DNA of 64,000 bases from Pseudoalteromonas byunsanensis (GCF_001854475.1 NZ_MNAN01000018.1:172864-236863); one strand, 5' to 3'; shown: positions 53,848 through 62,755, counted from the first letter of the stretch. Made by a program: numbers and translations. The notes: a model not told the origin generated them from the sequence alone.

Positions 53848-55224
53848 ATGAGTAATTTATTTACGACATTAACAGCAGTACAAAAACGCTCTCTGATGGT
53901 TTTGGCCGTCACTATCGTTGCGTTTACAGTGGCAGCAGTAGTATGGGTTGTTAAGGCAAGCTATCAACCTGTGCACCTTAAAGATATGCAGCAATCGGCG
54001 GCAATCATTGAAAAGTTTGAGCAGAATAATCTTGATTATAAGTACACTGCAAACGGTGAGCTGTTAGTTAACCAGGAACAACTTGGTAAAAGTCAGTTGC
54101 TATTGGAGCAAGCTCAGGGAAGCAGCTTTTCATCACATGGTCTGGAATTATTCGATAAGACTGATTATGGCATGACAGAGCATGCACAAAAGGTAACGTT
54201 CCAAAGAGCGATGCAAGGAGAGCTGGAAAGAACGCTTTCCTCTTTATCTTATATTCGTTACGCCCGCGTGCATTTGACCATGGCAGACAAGCGATTGTTT
54301 TCTGCAGATAGCTCGCCTGCAAAAGCGTCAGTTACATTGTTTACTGAGCCAGGATATGAAATGACGCGTCGTAACATCAGCGGTATCCAATCTTTGGTTT
54401 CGGCTGCTGTTGAAGGGTTAAGCGCCAATCAGGTTACGGTCTTTTCAGAGCATGGCAAACAGCTTTCAAGGGGAGCTGCGGCGTCAGATGAGCAGGAAAT
54501 ACTAGTTGGTAGTTCTGCAAAAGAAGCAGAGTTGATAAAGAAAGTAGAAAAGCTACTGGCACTTTATATGATGCCATCACAATTTGCGGTTTCTGCAAGC
54601 GTGGAGTTGAGTCACAAGAAGGTGAGTTCAGTTGAAAAGTCTGTGCTTGCGGGTCCTGACGGAAAAGGGGTTGTGGTTCGCAAAAAAACATCCAGCCGTG
54701 ATGTGCCCAAGGCTGACTCAGATAGCAACTCAAACGCTTTACATGTTAATGAAGAGCTTGAATACACAGTTGGCAGCAAAACACAGCAGAGCACTCAACT
54801 GGCTGGAGATGTTGAAAAGATAAGCATTGCTGTTGCTTTGAACGTTAGCATGGATGAGCTGCAAATAACTAAGCTGAAAACATTACTTTCATCCGCCACC
54901 GGCTTAGATAAAGCACGCGGTGATACGGTTGCAATAGAATATTTTGAACCGCTAATTGTGGAACAAAACCAGATCCTAGAAGCACCTAAAACGCTTGAAC
55001 AGCCAAAGCCAGAGAAAACAGATGTGAGTGAGGCAAGGTCTTTTAAAGATTTACTGCCACAGACTACTTTTCCTGTGTTGCTACTGCTTTTAATTCCGCT
55101 CGCTATCGTGTCAATTGGCTTTATGGTATCAGCACGCAATCGTTTACCTAAGAAAGAACGCCAAGAGATGTTGCACGAGGTATCGCAGTGGCTTGAAAAG
55201 CAGGAGTCTGGTCATGCACGCTAA
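53848..55224 (+). CDS. fliF: MS-ring protein FliF (short form)
   Basis: This 458-residue MS-ring protein is shorter than the usual 530-570. It has an N-terminal transmembrane helix (SLMVLAVTIVAFTVAAVVWVV), the RBM1/RBM2 modules (LLVNQEQLGKSQLLLEQAQG, FQRAMQGELERTLSSLSYIRYARVHLTMADKRLF) and a reduced beta-collar. A second transmembrane helix (TTFPVLLLLLIPLAIVSIGFM) and a short cytoplasmic tail, the FliG-binding site in known FliF, complete it. The shortening fits the reduced FliG-like partner encoded next. The two genes overlap by 11 bases. Confidence 0.9.
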   Translation: MSNLFTTLTAVQKRSLMVLAVTIVAFTVAAVVWVVKASYQPVHLKDMQQSAAIIEKFEQNNLDYKYTANGELLVNQEQLGKSQLLLEQAQGSSFSSHGLELFDKTDYGMTEHAQKVTFQRAMQGELERTLSSLSYIRYARVHLTMADKRLFSADSSPAKASVTLFTEPGYEMTRRNISGIQSLVSAAVEGLSANQVTVFSEHGKQLSRGAAASDEQEILVGSSAKEAELIKKVEKLLALYMMPSQFAVSASVELSHKKVSSVEKSVLAGPDGKGVVVRKKTSSRDVPKADSDSNSNALHVNEELEYTVGSKTQQSTQLAGDVEKISIAVALNVSMDELQITKLKTLLSSATGLDKARGDTVAIEYFEPLIVEQNQILEAPKTLEQPKPEKTDVSEARSFKDLLPQTTFPVLLLLLIPLAIVSIGFMVSARNRLPKKERQEMLHEVSQWLEKQESGHAR

Positions 55225-55576
55225 GGAAAATCCTATCAAAATGGTGGCTCTTAAGCTCACCACCTTGAACTGGATGGACAGAGCTTGGTTGTTGCGCAGA
55301 CTCGACCCTGAGGTACGTAAACAGGTTAAAGGGGCTTACAGCGCATTACAACAAATCGGAATCGAAAACCCGTCGGAGTTGTTGGCACAGCTAACTGGAA
55401 ATAAGCATCAACTGGAACATCAGGCGTCCCCGTTACCGAAGGATGTATTAGCTTATTTAAAACGTATTGACACTCACGAAGGGGTGGTTACTGAACAGGT
55501 CAAAGCGTTGATAAATGAACACTTACACGCGGCTAAGCACACCAATGTGGTTGAGCTTAAAGAGGGGGGGCAATGA
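55214..55576 (+). CDS. Truncated FliG-like protein
   Basis: This 120-residue protein lies exactly where fliG is expected, between fliF and fliH. The start is ATG 55214. The segment ALKLTTLNWMDRAWLLRRLDPEVRKQVKGAYSAL resembles the N-terminal ARM-type repeat of FliG that binds the FliF tail. The rest ends in a poorly conserved helix and GGQ. A standard FliG has about 330 residues with middle and C-terminal domains bearing the charged torque residues; here those are absent. No other FliG was found in the window. It looks like a MS-ring linker without motor function. The FliG relation is an inference. Confidence 0.6.
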   Translation: MHAKENPIKMVALKLTTLNWMDRAWLLRRLDPEVRKQVKGAYSALQQIGIENPSELLAQLTGNKHQLEHQASPLPKDVLAYLKRIDTHEGVVTEQVKALINEHLHAAKHTNVVELKEGGQ

Positions 55577-56292
55577 TCGACAGTGTTAAAACCTACTATG
55601 GGCCAAAAAGCTCAAAGCCAGCGGTTACTGAGTCGCCTATCGTCACAGCAGTGCAGCAAGAAGCAAAGCCGGATGCGCGAGCATTGCTTATGGCTATGGA
55701 GTCTTCTGAGCGTCAGCAATTAATCGCAGAGTTGTTTCAAAGTGATATTGAAACGATTGTTAAAACTGAATCTGAGCGCGGCTATAAAGAAGGCTTAGAC
55801 AAGGGCGTAAAAGAAGCACAGAACCTTACTAGCCAACGCGCAGAAGAGATTGAAAAAGGACTGGCCGAGCAACAGCAGCAACTAGACATATTGCTAAAAA
55901 ACATTAGTGCTTTAACACCTGAAATCCAACTTAAAGACGAAGAGATATACGAGACGATTACGTTGGCGGTTTTTAAGCTACTAGGTGAGCGTTTAGAGCA
56001 GGGCACGTATTTACAACAAGTGGTTGAGCGGGCTATCGAAGAAAGCTTGATGTCGAAAAGTGTAGTGTTGTGCTTGAGCCCTGAGGATCACCAGTTGGTT
56101 CAGTCGCACATACAGAGTCAGTATGCCCAGCAATTACAAGAAAAAGTGGTAATAAAAGAAGATAAGCGTTTGTCTATTGGGGATACAAGGCTGGAGCTGG
56201 CAAATGGTTGTATTGAATCCAACTTTGGCGAAAAGTTGCAGGTGTGGTGTAAAAATTTAGTGCAGCTGCAAAGAGGCACAAGCGTTGGCTAA
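55573..56292 (+). CDS. fliH: Export ATPase regulator FliH
   Basis: This 239-residue protein has an N-terminal Pro/Lys-rich region, a central coiled coil (ERGYKEGLDKGVKEAQNLTSQRAEEIEKG) and a C-terminal domain (VLCLSPEDHQLVQSHI, RLSIGDTRLELANGCIESNF) typical of FliH. It forms the stalk that regulates the FliI ATPase. It overlaps the gene before by four bases (ATGA) and fliI by eight bases. Confidence 0.9.
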   Translation: MIDSVKTYYGPKSSKPAVTESPIVTAVQQEAKPDARALLMAMESSERQQLIAELFQSDIETIVKTESERGYKEGLDKGVKEAQNLTSQRAEEIEKGLAEQQQQLDILLKNISALTPEIQLKDEEIYETITLAVFKLLGERLEQGTYLQQVVERAIEESLMSKSVVLCLSPEDHQLVQSHIQSQYAQQLQEKVVIKEDKRLSIGDTRLELANGCIESNFGEKLQVWCKNLVQLQRGTSVG

Positions 56293-57616
56293 CTTACATT
56301 TATTTAAGCAGTCACTAGACAATATTGAATGTCAGATCAGCAAAGGTTTTGTTATCACAACGATAGGTGTAGTGGTAGAAGCCAGCTGTCCAGGTGCTTG
56401 TATTGGTGAGCTTTGTAAAATTTATCCAAAGTCAGGACAGCCTGAAATTTTATGTCAGGTTGTCGGCTTTCGTGAACAAAGCGTTTTGCTGTTGCCGTTT
56501 GAAAGTCTCCGAGGGGTAACCTACGGCAGCAAGGTCATCTCCTTGGGACATAGTGTCACAGTACCTGTTGGTAATGGCTATCTGGGTCGAGTGGTGAATG
56601 CTTTTGGTAAAGCAATTGACGATGCCGGAGAGATCCATGATGTCATTGATGTTGAGATACAAACACAACCAATCAACCCACTGAAAAGGCAACCAATAGA
56701 AGATGTATTCGATACGGGAGTGACTGCTATTGATACTTTTCTTACATTGGGGCTTGGCCAAAGAGTTGGTCTATTTGCCGGAAGTGGTGTAGGTAAAAGT
56801 AGTTTGCTCAGTGATATATGTAAAAACAGGATCAGCGATGACAAAGTTAATATCGTTGTACTTGTTGGGGAGCGAGGACGAGAAGTTGAAGAATTTGTAT
56901 CTCGTACACTCGGATCTGAAGGTATCAAAAACTCAGTGGTAATAGCCGCTACTGCGGAAGAGTCACCTTTAGTACGAGTACAATCAGTACATTACGCGTT
57001 AGCGCTGGCGGAATATTTTTCGTATCAGGGCAAGGACGTATTGTTGACAGTAGATTCTATGACACGTTTTGCAATGGCGCTCAGAGAGATTGGCTTAGCA
57101 ATAGGTGAACCCCCAACACTCAAAGGCTACACCACATCGGTATTTTCAGCGATCCCTAAAGTTGTTGAGCGCTGTGGCAGGTTCAACGGTCGCGGCGCTA
57201 TCACAGCCATTTTCACAGTGTTGGTTGAAAATGATGACTTTAACGATCCCGTTGTTGATACTTTGCGCGCTATTTTGGATGGTCATATCGTTCTAACCAG
57301 ACAACTGGCCGAACGTTATCACTTTCCGGCAATTGATATTTTGAAATCTGTGAGCCGCTTATTTGGTGATCTATCTACTACTGAGCAACGAGAATCACTG
57401 CTTAAAGTGCGCAAAGCCTGGCTGAATTATGAAGACAATAAAGAGTTGCTAGAGCTGGGCATGGTAGAGGGGGAGAACTCCAATGCCGCATTAATAAAGC
57501 GTAATTACAAAACGGTTTGTGAATTTTTACAGCAAGACAAAGGTGAACATATAGAGCGTAAAACCATGCTCGAACGTTTACACGCGCTGGAGATAAAAGA
57601 TGACAAACAACCTTAA
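56285..57616 (+). CDS. fliI: Flagellar export ATPase FliI
   Basis: This 443-residue ATPase energises type III export. Walker A GSGVGKSS lies near residue 165, and Walker B LLTVDSMTRFAMALREI and the ATPase signature YHFPAIDILKSVSRL follow. It begins at TTG 56285 with GAGG eight bases upstream and overlaps fliH. Length and motifs are normal, so the motor of export is intact. Confidence 0.95.
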   Translation: MANLHLFKQSLDNIECQISKGFVITTIGVVVEASCPGACIGELCKIYPKSGQPEILCQVVGFREQSVLLLPFESLRGVTYGSKVISLGHSVTVPVGNGYLGRVVNAFGKAIDDAGEIHDVIDVEIQTQPINPLKRQPIEDVFDTGVTAIDTFLTLGLGQRVGLFAGSGVGKSSLLSDICKNRISDDKVNIVVLVGERGREVEEFVSRTLGSEGIKNSVVIAATAEESPLVRVQSVHYALALAEYFSYQGKDVLLTVDSMTRFAMALREIGLAIGEPPTLKGYTTSVFSAIPKVVERCGRFNGRGAITAIFTVLVENDDFNDPVVDTLRAILDGHIVLTRQLAERYHFPAIDILKSVSRLFGDLSTTEQRESLLKVRKAWLNYEDNKELLELGMVEGENSNAALIKRNYKTVCEFLQQDKGEHIERKTMLERLHALEIKDDKQP

Positions 57617-58049
57617 GAATGCGCGCTTTTGCAATCAATATTCGCAAATTTTTGCGCATAAAACATTAGCAAAGCAAGCTGAAATGAACAGCGTCCTAAG
57701 AGAGCTGAGTGAAGAAAAAGCTCAGTTACAGCAATGCCATAAAAGATTGCAGCGAGCTAATGAGCACTTTAACTTGGGTACAGTGATGCCGGAAGTACAC
57801 CGGGCAACCCTCAACCATGTTGCTACTTTAGCTGTCAGCATAGATGAGTTAAATATGCGTATTTCTGAGCTTGAGTCACAACGTAAAAGTTTACAACAAG
57901 AGCTTATGTTACTGAAGCTAAAGCAGCAAGTGACCAGCAACAAATCTGACCAATTTAAACGACAGGAAAGCGCGCGTTTAACTCAGTTACAAGAAAAACA
58001 GCTGGAACAATTGTGGGTTATCAATAAAGGAAATTTTAATCGTGCTTGA
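57600..58049 (+). CDS. fliJ: Export chaperone escort FliJ
   Basis: This 149-residue protein is nearly all coiled coil (heptads of Leu, Gln and Glu throughout, such as LRELSEEKAQLQQCHKRLQRANEHF). That is the FliJ pattern, and it lies between fliI and the fliK-position gene. The start overlaps fliI by 17 bases and the end overlaps the next gene by eight. Identity rests mostly on size, coiled coil and position. Confidence 0.82.
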   Translation: MTNNLKNARFCNQYSQIFAHKTLAKQAEMNSVLRELSEEKAQLQQCHKRLQRANEHFNLGTVMPEVHRATLNHVATLAVSIDELNMRISELESQRKSLQQELMLLKLKQQVTSNKSDQFKRQESARLTQLQEKQLEQLWVINKGNFNRA

Positions 58050-59019
58050 ACTTGATAATTTAATTTTAACGGGCGCAGGTAAGCTTGCGGTTGGCAGCGG
58101 TTCAGGGCTTACGGGAAAGCAGACTCAACAGGGGGAAGATTCACCTTTCTTAGCGTTGTTGAACGTTTCTCAAGAGCCGGAGCATGCCGATGTTAACTCA
58201 ACTATGGTGTCAGGTAATCAAAACAATGAACAAGTTTTGGAACTGGTAAATCACAGTGGTACTAGTGCGAAACAGCCGCATGATTTAACGAGTAAGCATA
58301 CAGACTTGATCAGTAAGCTGCAAAATGATCTGACGTTACTGTTTAGCGACTCAAATAATAACGCACCATTGTATATCGCTGCTGACACTGTTGACACGCT
58401 GACTCAAGCTCAGCAAGAGCAACACAGCAGCATAGTGTCAGATACAGTGATGCAAAGCCCTCTTATGCTTGTTGTACCAACGCAAGTGAATAGTAGCAGC
58501 GCATCGACCATTGAGGTCAAAGTCACCGTAACTTGGGGAAAGGTGGCTAAAGGTTACCTGTCGCAGCTGAAAACATCTGAGGCTGGTGTGCAAAGTCTTC
58601 AACTCAAGCATCACTTAAATACTTCGTCAGGGTCAGGCCAAGCGACGCCGTTGCCTAGCAATTTGGGTTTTGAGAGCACTAAATTGAACAATAGCGTCAA
58701 GCTACAAAGCCAGCTTTGGCAAGTTGCTGGAACTGAGCAGGTTTCAAACCGAGTTTATGAACAAGTAAAGAAACGTGCCGTGCTTGAGGGCGCAAAACCT
58801 CATTATGACTCTCGTTCTCAGGCTTACTCAGCTCAGGCGCTATTTATTGTGCCTACAAACGACAAAGAACTGAAAGTATCAGCAAGAGATTATTTTAACC
58901 GACAAGACTACAGCAAGTCAGTGTTGTCATGGTTAGACAGCTTTGTAAGTAAAGAGATGCTCTCGAAGTTATCTGAGTATAGCTTTAATGGTGTCACCTT
59001 ATGGCAAAGGGAGGAGTAA
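58042..59019 (+). CDS. Protein in the FliK position (hook-length control, diverged)
   Basis: This 325-residue protein starts at GTG 58042. It has a Ser/Thr/Gln-rich, low-complexity N-terminal two-thirds, as in FliK proteins. The C-terminal part (QLWQVAGTEQVSNRVYEQVKKRAV, LKVSARDYFNRQDYSKSVLSWLDSF) lacks the conserved FliK LRLxPxxLGxVxV block. It directly precedes flgD and flgE, the usual fliK place. It may set hook or needle length in a modified way. Assignment is positional and therefore tentative. Confidence 0.55.
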   Translation: MLELDNLILTGAGKLAVGSGSGLTGKQTQQGEDSPFLALLNVSQEPEHADVNSTMVSGNQNNEQVLELVNHSGTSAKQPHDLTSKHTDLISKLQNDLTLLFSDSNNNAPLYIAADTVDTLTQAQQEQHSSIVSDTVMQSPLMLVVPTQVNSSSASTIEVKVTVTWGKVAKGYLSQLKTSEAGVQSLQLKHHLNTSSGSGQATPLPSNLGFESTKLNNSVKLQSQLWQVAGTEQVSNRVYEQVKKRAVLEGAKPHYDSRSQAYSAQALFIVPTNDKELKVSARDYFNRQDYSKSVLSWLDSFVSKEMLSKLSEYSFNGVTLWQREE

Positions 59020-59436
59020 ATGGCAATTGAAAGTATTGGGCAGGTAAGTAATACCACAACGGCATCTAATGAAAACAGTAATGTATCTCAAGATGAGTTC
59101 ATCAAATTGTTTTTGGCGCAGTTGAATTCTCAAGACCCTCTGGAGCCACTCAATAACAGAGAATTTTTAGCACAATTAGCGCAGTTTTCTGCGCTTGAAC
59201 AAACACGTCAGTCAAATGACAAACTACAAAGTCTATTGTCGATGAATTCGTCGAATCAGGCGCTTAGCTTACTTGGCAAATCAGTACAGGTAAATCTGCA
59301 AGCTGGTTCTGAGTTTAATGGCACCATCGAAGCTATTCACTACGATGCCAATGGACCAACACTAACAATCAAAAGTACTGAAGGTAGCTTTGTCGATAAA
59401 ATATCGCTTAGCCAAGTAACCGTCGTAACGCAATAA
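59020..59436 (+). CDS. flgD: Hook cap protein FlgD (short form)
   Basis: This 138-residue hook-cap protein is shorter than the usual 220 or so. It has the N-terminal FlgD signature (DEFIKLFLAQLNSQDPLEPLNNREFLAQLAQFSALEQ) and a tudor-like C-terminal segment (SLLGKSVQVNLQAGSEFNGTIEAIHYD). The Fn3-like insert of longer FlgDs seems missing. Short FlgDs occur in Bacillus. The start follows the upstream stop directly. Confidence 0.88.
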   Translation: MAIESIGQVSNTTTASNENSNVSQDEFIKLFLAQLNSQDPLEPLNNREFLAQLAQFSALEQTRQSNDKLQSLLSMNSSNQALSLLGKSVQVNLQAGSEFNGTIEAIHYDANGPTLTIKSTEGSFVDKISLSQVTVVTQ

Positions 59437-59448
59437 CAGGAGTTAATT

Positions 59449-60627
59449 ATGTTTCAGGCCTTCTTTAATGGGCTTTCGGGAATGCTTTCATTCTCGAAAA
59501 ACTTGGATACAGTAAGTAATAATATTTCGAACATGAATACCCCAGGGTTTCGTGCTGCCGATACGTTTTATGACAGCTTAAGTGGCGGCCCAGGTAATGG
59601 CGGTATTGGTACACAAATATCAGGCTTAGGATATCGATTCACCAGTGGTGACATTAAGCAAACAGGAAATGCGACGGACGTTGCCATTAATGGCCAAGGC
59701 TTCTTTACGTTACTACAAGACGGTAATCAATATCTAACCCGTGCTGGTCAGTTTACGTTTAACAGTGATGGCATATTAGTTGATAAAAACAGCGGAGCTA
59801 GCGTTGCAAGTTTGAGTGACACCGGTGCATTATCTGAGTTTGATATTAGTGGCCTGAGAATGTTGGCACCTCAGGCAAGTTCATTGGTTGAGCTAAGCGG
59901 GAACCTTTCTAGTGGTGCTTCTTCTCATGAAGTTTCTGGTGTGAAGGTGTTTAATGATCTCGGTGAGGAAGTTGAACTCACATTAAAGTTCACACGCAGT
60001 GAAACAGTGACCGGAGAGTGGAGTGTTGATGTTAGCAAGTCATCAGACCCTGATGTGGTCATTTCTAGCTCGACTATCGCGTTTGGCCCTGATGGAACAC
60101 CAGTGGACGGACAAGCAACGTTTTCTGTTGATGTTTCGGACTCTATGGGCGGCAGCACGGCGGTGTCTTTTTCGCTTGGCAGTCCAGAGAACTTTTCTCA
60201 GTCAACATCAATGGATACAGGCGAGACTTCTACCCTAAAAGCAACTGTGACAGATGGGTCTGCCATTGCGTCATTGACCAGCATTGAATTCTCCGCGGAT
60301 GGTGCTCTGTCTTTGAAATACAGCAACGGCGAGACGAAAAAAGGTCCTGCTTTGGCACTTGCACAAGTAAAAGATGAAAGTTCACTGCAGCTGGTAAAAG
60401 GTAACATGTTTGAGGCTCAAAGTACTTCAGGGTTGTCCTTCGCTAAAGCTGGCACATCAGGTTTAGGTAGCATTGCAGGTAAGAGTATTGAGTTGTCTAA
60501 CGTTGACTTGTCTCGTGAGTTTGCCGACATGTTGGTGATTCAGCGTGGTTACCAAGCCAGCTCTAGATTGCTTAACGTATCGAATCAGTTGCTTGAGCAA
60601 TTATATGAGAATACTAGAGGTCGATAA
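59449..60627 (+). CDS. flgE: Hook protein FlgE
   Basis: This 392-residue hook subunit has a start MFQAFFNGLSGMLSFSKNLDTVSNNISNMNTPGFRA, an internal GQGFFTLLQDGNQYLTRAGQF and a C-terminal FADMLVIQRGYQASSRLLNVSNQLLEQLYENTRGR. Length is normal. AGGAG precedes the ATG. Hook protein implies that a hook-like tube extends from the basal body. No flagellin gene accompanies it in the window. Confidence 0.92.
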   Translation: MFQAFFNGLSGMLSFSKNLDTVSNNISNMNTPGFRAADTFYDSLSGGPGNGGIGTQISGLGYRFTSGDIKQTGNATDVAINGQGFFTLLQDGNQYLTRAGQFTFNSDGILVDKNSGASVASLSDTGALSEFDISGLRMLAPQASSLVELSGNLSSGASSHEVSGVKVFNDLGEEVELTLKFTRSETVTGEWSVDVSKSSDPDVVISSSTIAFGPDGTPVDGQATFSVDVSDSMGGSTAVSFSLGSPENFSQSTSMDTGETSTLKATVTDGSAIASLTSIEFSADGALSLKYSNGETKKGPALALAQVKDESSLQLVKGNMFEAQSTSGLSFAKAGTSGLGSIAGKSIELSNVDLSREFADMLVIQRGYQASSRLLNVSNQLLEQLYENTRGR

Positions 60628-61361
60628 TGTCAGTGATAAGTACTGGTGTATTTGACAACGAAATGAAGCAGGCCGTAAATGACTTACTACGTAGTGAAGT
60701 AAGTCATTGGCAACAAACCTGGTTCATGAATTGCCCATTTACTGTTGATACGGACTTTAACGAGGCTCTATTTTGTGGGCTGGAGGTTAAGGAAGTATGT
60801 GATCAGGGAATGCATGAATCCGGAATTGGTATTTATACCCATTCCGACAAGGAAGCTAACTCATTACTACAGCAAATGTTTAACTGCGATGAAAGCACCT
60901 TAAAGTCGCTGTTGGAAGAGTTGAATATTGCTCCTTTGGATACGGTATATGCAGATTTTCGCAGTAGAATCGCAGCGCGCCTAGGAGTAAAAGAATCAAT
61001 AGTACATGCGGACCCGCAAGTGATTGTTAAAGCAAAGCTATCTTGGCAGGGTGGAGAGTTAATCGTGTGTCTAGATAGCAAGGTGTTTGAGTGCTTGTTG
61101 AAACAAAAGTATGCCTCTACACAATCTTTAGCATCGCTTGTAAAAGCCGCGCAACACAGCCAAATTCCAATGCGCGTGTCGCTAAAAAGCGAATCTATTA
61201 ACTTTGTTGATGTTATGTGCCTGAAAAAAGGCGATGTAGTTATGTTAAAACAAGAGATCGAAAAGCCAATCTCTATTGATGTGAATCACGCCAGTGGAGC
61301 CGTTCAAGGCTACTTAGTTGAGCGTGAGAATAATAAAGCAATTATATTTTCGGAGTCGTAA
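60627..61361 (+). CDS. fliM: Diverged FliM-like C-ring protein
   Basis: This 244-residue protein is shorter than standard FliM (about 330). A SpoA-type C-terminal domain (residues about 170-240; IPMRVSLKSESINFVDVMCLKKGDVVML) is evident and it lies directly before fliN. The N-terminal EIDALL-type CheY-binding motif is absent; it starts MSVISTGVFDNEMKQAVND. The middle CheC-like domain that binds FliG is hard to recognise. It overlaps flgE by one base. A chemotactic role is therefore unlikely. Confidence 0.72.
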   Translation: MSVISTGVFDNEMKQAVNDLLRSEVSHWQQTWFMNCPFTVDTDFNEALFCGLEVKEVCDQGMHESGIGIYTHSDKEANSLLQQMFNCDESTLKSLLEELNIAPLDTVYADFRSRIAARLGVKESIVHADPQVIVKAKLSWQGGELIVCLDSKVFECLLKQKYASTQSLASLVKAAQHSQIPMRVSLKSESINFVDVMCLKKGDVVMLKQEIEKPISIDVNHASGAVQGYLVERENNKAIIFSES

Positions 61362-61679
61362 ATGAAAGATGTTCAGCCGGTTGAATTCACTGAGGTGACA
61401 CAAAACAGCGCGTCTGGTGAGAAAATGTTTACAGGCCTAGATAAGCGTATGCTAAAAGGTGTGCAGGTTGAGCTGGAGTGTATTGTTGGTGATACCGAGA
61501 TCTCTTTAGACAAACTGTATTCACTGCAAGCAGGTGAAGTAGTTAAGCTTGGTCAGTCCACGCAGGAACCAATTAAACTTTGCCTAAACGGTAATGTTGT
61601 CGCTATGGGACGCCTAGTAGCAGCAGAGGGCAAGTTTGGTGTTGAAATAACTGACGTGCCGGTATTATCAGATGAGTGA
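61362..61679 (+). CDS. fliN: C-ring protein FliN
   Basis: This 105-residue protein has one SpoA domain (VQVELECIVGDTEISLDKLYSLQAGEVVKLGQ, then GNVVAMGRLVAAEGKFGVEITDV), normal for FliN. It starts directly after fliM and overlaps fliO by eight bases. FliN forms the cytoplasmic ring that docks FliH-FliI. Confidence 0.92.
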   Translation: MKDVQPVEFTEVTQNSASGEKMFTGLDKRMLKGVQVELECIVGDTEISLDKLYSLQAGEVVKLGQSTQEPIKLCLNGNVVAMGRLVAAEGKFGVEITDVPVLSDE

Positions 61680-61965
61680 ACTTCAGTTTCGGCAAGCTGA
61701 AGCAGTAGGTGATTTTCAACTGGTCGTATTAACGATAGTTTCACTGCTTTTGGTTGCTGTTTATCTGTATTTAAAGTTGGTTCATACAAACAAACACAAA
61801 TTGAATGATGGTGTAAAAGTGCTGAGTAAAACAAGGCTGAGTCAGCATAGCGTGGTCTATGAATTGTGCACAGAGCACAGGAAATATGTTGTATTGGAGT
61901 CAAAATTTGGTGTGATTGAACTCAATGGGGAAAGTCTTTCCCACAATGGAGAGCATAGTGAATAA
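61672..61965 (+). CDS. fliO: Export gate assembly protein FliO
   Basis: This 97-residue protein has one transmembrane helix (LVVLTIVSLLLVAVYLYLKL) and a small cytoplasmic beta domain (VYELCTEHRKYVVLESKFGVIEL) with the usual FliO layout. It helps to assemble FliP. The sequence is poorly conserved in all FliO proteins, so position before fliP is the main support. Confidence 0.82.
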   Translation: MSELQFRQAEAVGDFQLVVLTIVSLLLVAVYLYLKLVHTNKHKLNDGVKVLSKTRLSQHSVVYELCTEHRKYVVLESKFGVIELNGESLSHNGEHSE

Positions 61966-62701
61966 AATATTAGCACTCGCTCTTATGTTGTTCAGTTTTT
62001 TTCCTGTGTATGGTGCTGATCAAGTTTCGCAAACTAGTTTGCTACATGATGTTGCCAACTCAGGGCTCATAAATGATCTTGCTCCAGAGCTAAAGACTGT
62101 TTTAACGCTAACTTTACTTTCCTTTGTGCCTGTGATTTTAATTGCTATGACGGCGTTTACTCGAATCGTTATTGTGCTTTCAATGCTTCGTCATGCTCTA
62201 GGATTACAGCAAACACCACCCAACATTATTATTATTACGCTTAGCCTATTTTTGACGTTTTATACGATGTTACCAGTGTGGGAAAAGGTAGAAAGTGATG
62301 CTCTAAGACCTTATGTCAGTGACACTATTTCGTTGGAAAGTGCCTTGGATCAGGGCGGAAAGCATATGAAGGATTTTATGATAAGCCAAACTCGCGAGGA
62401 AGATTTTGCGGCAATCTTGAACATGGCTAACAAAACTCCTCCACAGAGTATTGACCAAGTATCATTTAGCTATCTGGTACCTGCATTTTTGCTTAGTGAA
62501 TTGACGACTGCTTTTAAAATTGCATTTGTCATTTTTATACCATTTCTGTTAATTGACTTGGTTGTTGCTAGTGTGTTGATGTCATTGGGTATGATAATGT
62601 TACCGCCTATTTCGATAGCGCTACCTATTAAGGTGATGTTATTTGTGTTGATTGATGGCTGGTCGCTGGTTTCTCAGTCTTTGGTCAGTAGCTTTTCCTA
62701 G
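61958..62701 (+). CDS. fliP: Flagellar export gate protein FliP
   Basis: This 247-residue gate subunit has a signal peptide (MNKILALALMLFSFFPVYGA) and then four transmembrane segments. It has the family signatures TAFTRIVIVLSMLRHALGLQQTPPN and DLVVASVLMSLGMIMLPP. GTG 61958 is chosen because GGAG lies six bases upstream; ATG 61946 has no ribosome-binding site at the right distance. It overlaps fliO by eight bases and closes the operon, with a stem-loop following. Confidence 0.93.
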   Translation: MNKILALALMLFSFFPVYGADQVSQTSLLHDVANSGLINDLAPELKTVLTLTLLSFVPVILIAMTAFTRIVIVLSMLRHALGLQQTPPNIIIITLSLFLTFYTMLPVWEKVESDALRPYVSDTISLESALDQGGKHMKDFMISQTREEDFAAILNMANKTPPQSIDQVSFSYLVPAFLLSELTTAFKIAFVIFIPFLLIDLVVASVLMSLGMIMLPPISIALPIKVMLFVLIDGWSLVSQSLVSSFS

Positions 62702-62707
62702 AAATGT

Positions 62708-62742
62708 GCAAAACACAGAAGCCACGACCTTCCGTGTTTTGC
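62708..62742. terminator. Stem-loop after fliP
   Basis: GCAAAACAC (62708-62716) pairs perfectly with GTGTTTTGC (62734-62742), with extra pairing GAAG/CTTC inside the loop. No T-run follows, so it is a weak or factor-assisted terminator between fliP and the convergent TPR gene. Confidence 0.55.
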
Positions 62743-62755
62743 GCATCGCTTAAGT

